DNA of 24,305 nt, taken from Eubacterium sp. (GTDB taxonomy: Bacteria; Bacillota; Clostridia; Oscillospirales; Acutalibacteraceae). Location of the stretch: contig JAIDJS010000067.1 in the NCBI GenBank assembly GCA_029052085.1, forward strand, positions 1-24,305, given 5' to 3'. The position numbers were made by a program, and so were the translations under genes. This document shows, piece after piece, positions 23,483-24,305 of this stretch (positions are counted from its first letter, which is position 1; each line of letters begins with the position of its first letter). The notes under the pieces are model-generated. The model saw only the letters and a list, made by a program, of their open reading frames with translations. It was not told where the DNA came from and searched no databases.

Positions 23483-24205
23483 GTGACAGCAATGATAGGT
23501 ATTATCGGTGCAATGGATATTGAGATTTCGGCTATAAAAAGCAAAATATCAAGCCCGGTTTCAGCGAAGCTTGCAGGATGTACATTTGTTTGCGGATATA
23601 TTAATGATGTTATGGTGTGTGCTGCACAGTGCAATCCCGGAAAGGTTAATGCTGCCCTCTGCACGCAGGCTATGATTGATCATTTTGATATTGATAAAAT
23701 CATAAATATCGGCGTTGGCTGTTCGCTGGCTGATGATATCGTTGTAAAAAATATAATTGTTGCGGAAAACGTATGCCAGTATGATATTGATATTACCGCT
23801 CTCGGCGAACCAAGAGGCTTTATCAACGGGCTGAATACAATAAAAATTGATACAGACAGTGAGATATCCGATAAGCTTGCAAGAATTGCAATACATTCAG
23901 GAGAGAAAATCCGCAGAGGAACGATAGCAAGCGGTGACACTTTTATTGCCGATACAGATCTGAAACAATTTTTAAATAATCATTTCGGTGCTGTATGCGG
24001 AGAAATGGAGGGCGCCGCAATAGGGCATGTATGTATGGCAAATCATATTCCTTTCGCAGTTCTTCGTTCTGTAAGTGACGGCGGGGACGAAAAGGCACAG
24101 CTTGATTATCCAACCTTTAAAAAAATCGCCGCAGAAAAATCTACGGCGATAATACTGAAATATATTGCTTCCGAAAAAACGCAAACAGCGTTTGAAGAGG
24201 TCTGA
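23483..24205 (+). CDS. mtnN: 5'-methylthioadenosine/S-adenosylhomocysteine nucleosidase
   Basis: Hydrolyses the glycosidic bond of methylthioadenosine and S-adenosylhomocysteine, releasing adenine and feeding methionine salvage and SAM recycling. 240 residues: IGAMDIEI with Glu11 (equivalent to E. coli Glu12), INIGVGCSLADDIVV, the purine-site ASGDTFIAD region, the ribose-binding Glu173 in EMEGAAIGHVC, and catalytic Asp196 in RSVSDGGDE. AGAGGTGA seven to eight bases before the ATG. Residues between are somewhat diverged from Bacillus Pfs (for example DIVVKNIIVAENVCQYD is kept). It occupies the spot beside rpmH where dnaA normally lies. A small GACGAG-CTCGTC hairpin (24218-24234) follows without a T-run. 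Confidence 0.92.
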   Translation: MTAMIGIIGAMDIEISAIKSKISSPVSAKLAGCTFVCGYINDVMVCAAQCNPGKVNAALCTQAMIDHFDIDKIINIGVGCSLADDIVVKNIIVAENVCQYDIDITALGEPRGFINGLNTIKIDTDSEISDKLARIAIHSGEKIRRGTIASGDTFIADTDLKQFLNNHFGAVCGEMEGAAIGHVCMANHIPFAVLRSVSDGGDEKAQLDYPTFKKIAAEKSTAIILKYIASEKTQTAFEEV

Positions 24206-24266
24206 TTGCTGCAAACAGACGAGCAGTACTCGTCCCGAAACAGGAATTCTTCCATTGTAATCAATC

Positions 24267-24305
24267 CTGTCTCTGATACAAATCTCCGACCCCACGAGAC
24301 AGGCG
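24267..24305. other. Nextera transposase adapter read-through (assembly artefact)
   Basis: From 24267 the sequence begins CTGTCTCT and ends at 24300 with CCCACGAGAC, matching the 34-base Nextera read-2 transposase adapter at 31 of 34 positions (differences at 24275, 24281 and 24290). The last five bases would be the start of an index. It is not genomic and should be trimmed. Confidence 0.93.

Noticed and set aside
24218..24234. Terminator of mtnN
   Set aside because: The GACGAG/CTCGTC stem is only 6 bp and has no T-run; the contig ends soon after, so the true terminator cannot be judged.
23972..24295. A 107-residue minus-strand reading frame starting GSEICIRDR
   Set aside because: Its start lies in adapter sequence and the rest is antisense to mtnN.

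Overview
The window looks like the end of an assembled contig from a low-to-mid GC Firmicute, most likely a gut Clostridia member of the Oscillospirales/Ruminococcaceae type. This rests on the rpmH-rnpA-yidD-yidC-jag-mnmE-mnmG-rsmG-noc-soj-spo0J-serS order, Gram-positive style AGGAGG ribosome binding sites, sigma-A promoters, the Rrf2-controlled sulfur genes and the compact palindromic repeats. The assignment is an inference from gene content; no 16S rRNA is present.

Left part (1-4580): a membrane-anchored zinc-ribbon/InlB-like protein and a C_GCAxxG_C_C family protein on the + strand, then a sulfur assimilation block on the - strand. That block holds metY (O-acetylhomoserine sulfhydrylase), cysK (cysteine synthase) and an Rrf2-family regulator. 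The regulator promoter and the metY promoter carry the same 19-base operator (16 of 19 identical). The metY leader also encodes a short peptide ending Cys-Cys-Cys-stop, and the regulator ends in isoleucine, as proteins that dock into CysK do. Together these suggest a two-layer cysteine-sensing circuit, the most interesting signal in the window.

Middle part (4580-12320): purA, a lipoprotein with a tyrosine-phosphatase domain, a YitT-type membrane protein, an iron-type alcohol dehydrogenase divergent from an MFS transporter, trmB, and a hexapeptide-repeat acetyltransferase. A large cloverleaf-like palindromic repeat sits in the loop of the terminator shared by the MFS gene and trmB. Three terminators use almost the same GAGGGC-loop-GCCCTC stem.

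Right part (12320-23270): the origin-proximal housekeeping cluster, all on the - strand: rpmH-rnpA-yidD-yidC-jag, then mnmE-mnmG-rsmG, then noc, then soj(parA)-spo0J(parB)-serS. Two clean parS sites lie between noc and soj. The Noc protein lacks the N-terminal membrane-binding helix of the Bacillus protein. dnaA, the usual neighbour of rpmH, is absent; an MTA/SAH nucleosidase gene stands there instead.

The last 39 bases (24267-24305) are not genomic: they match a Nextera transposase adapter with three mismatches, so the biological sequence stops near 24266.
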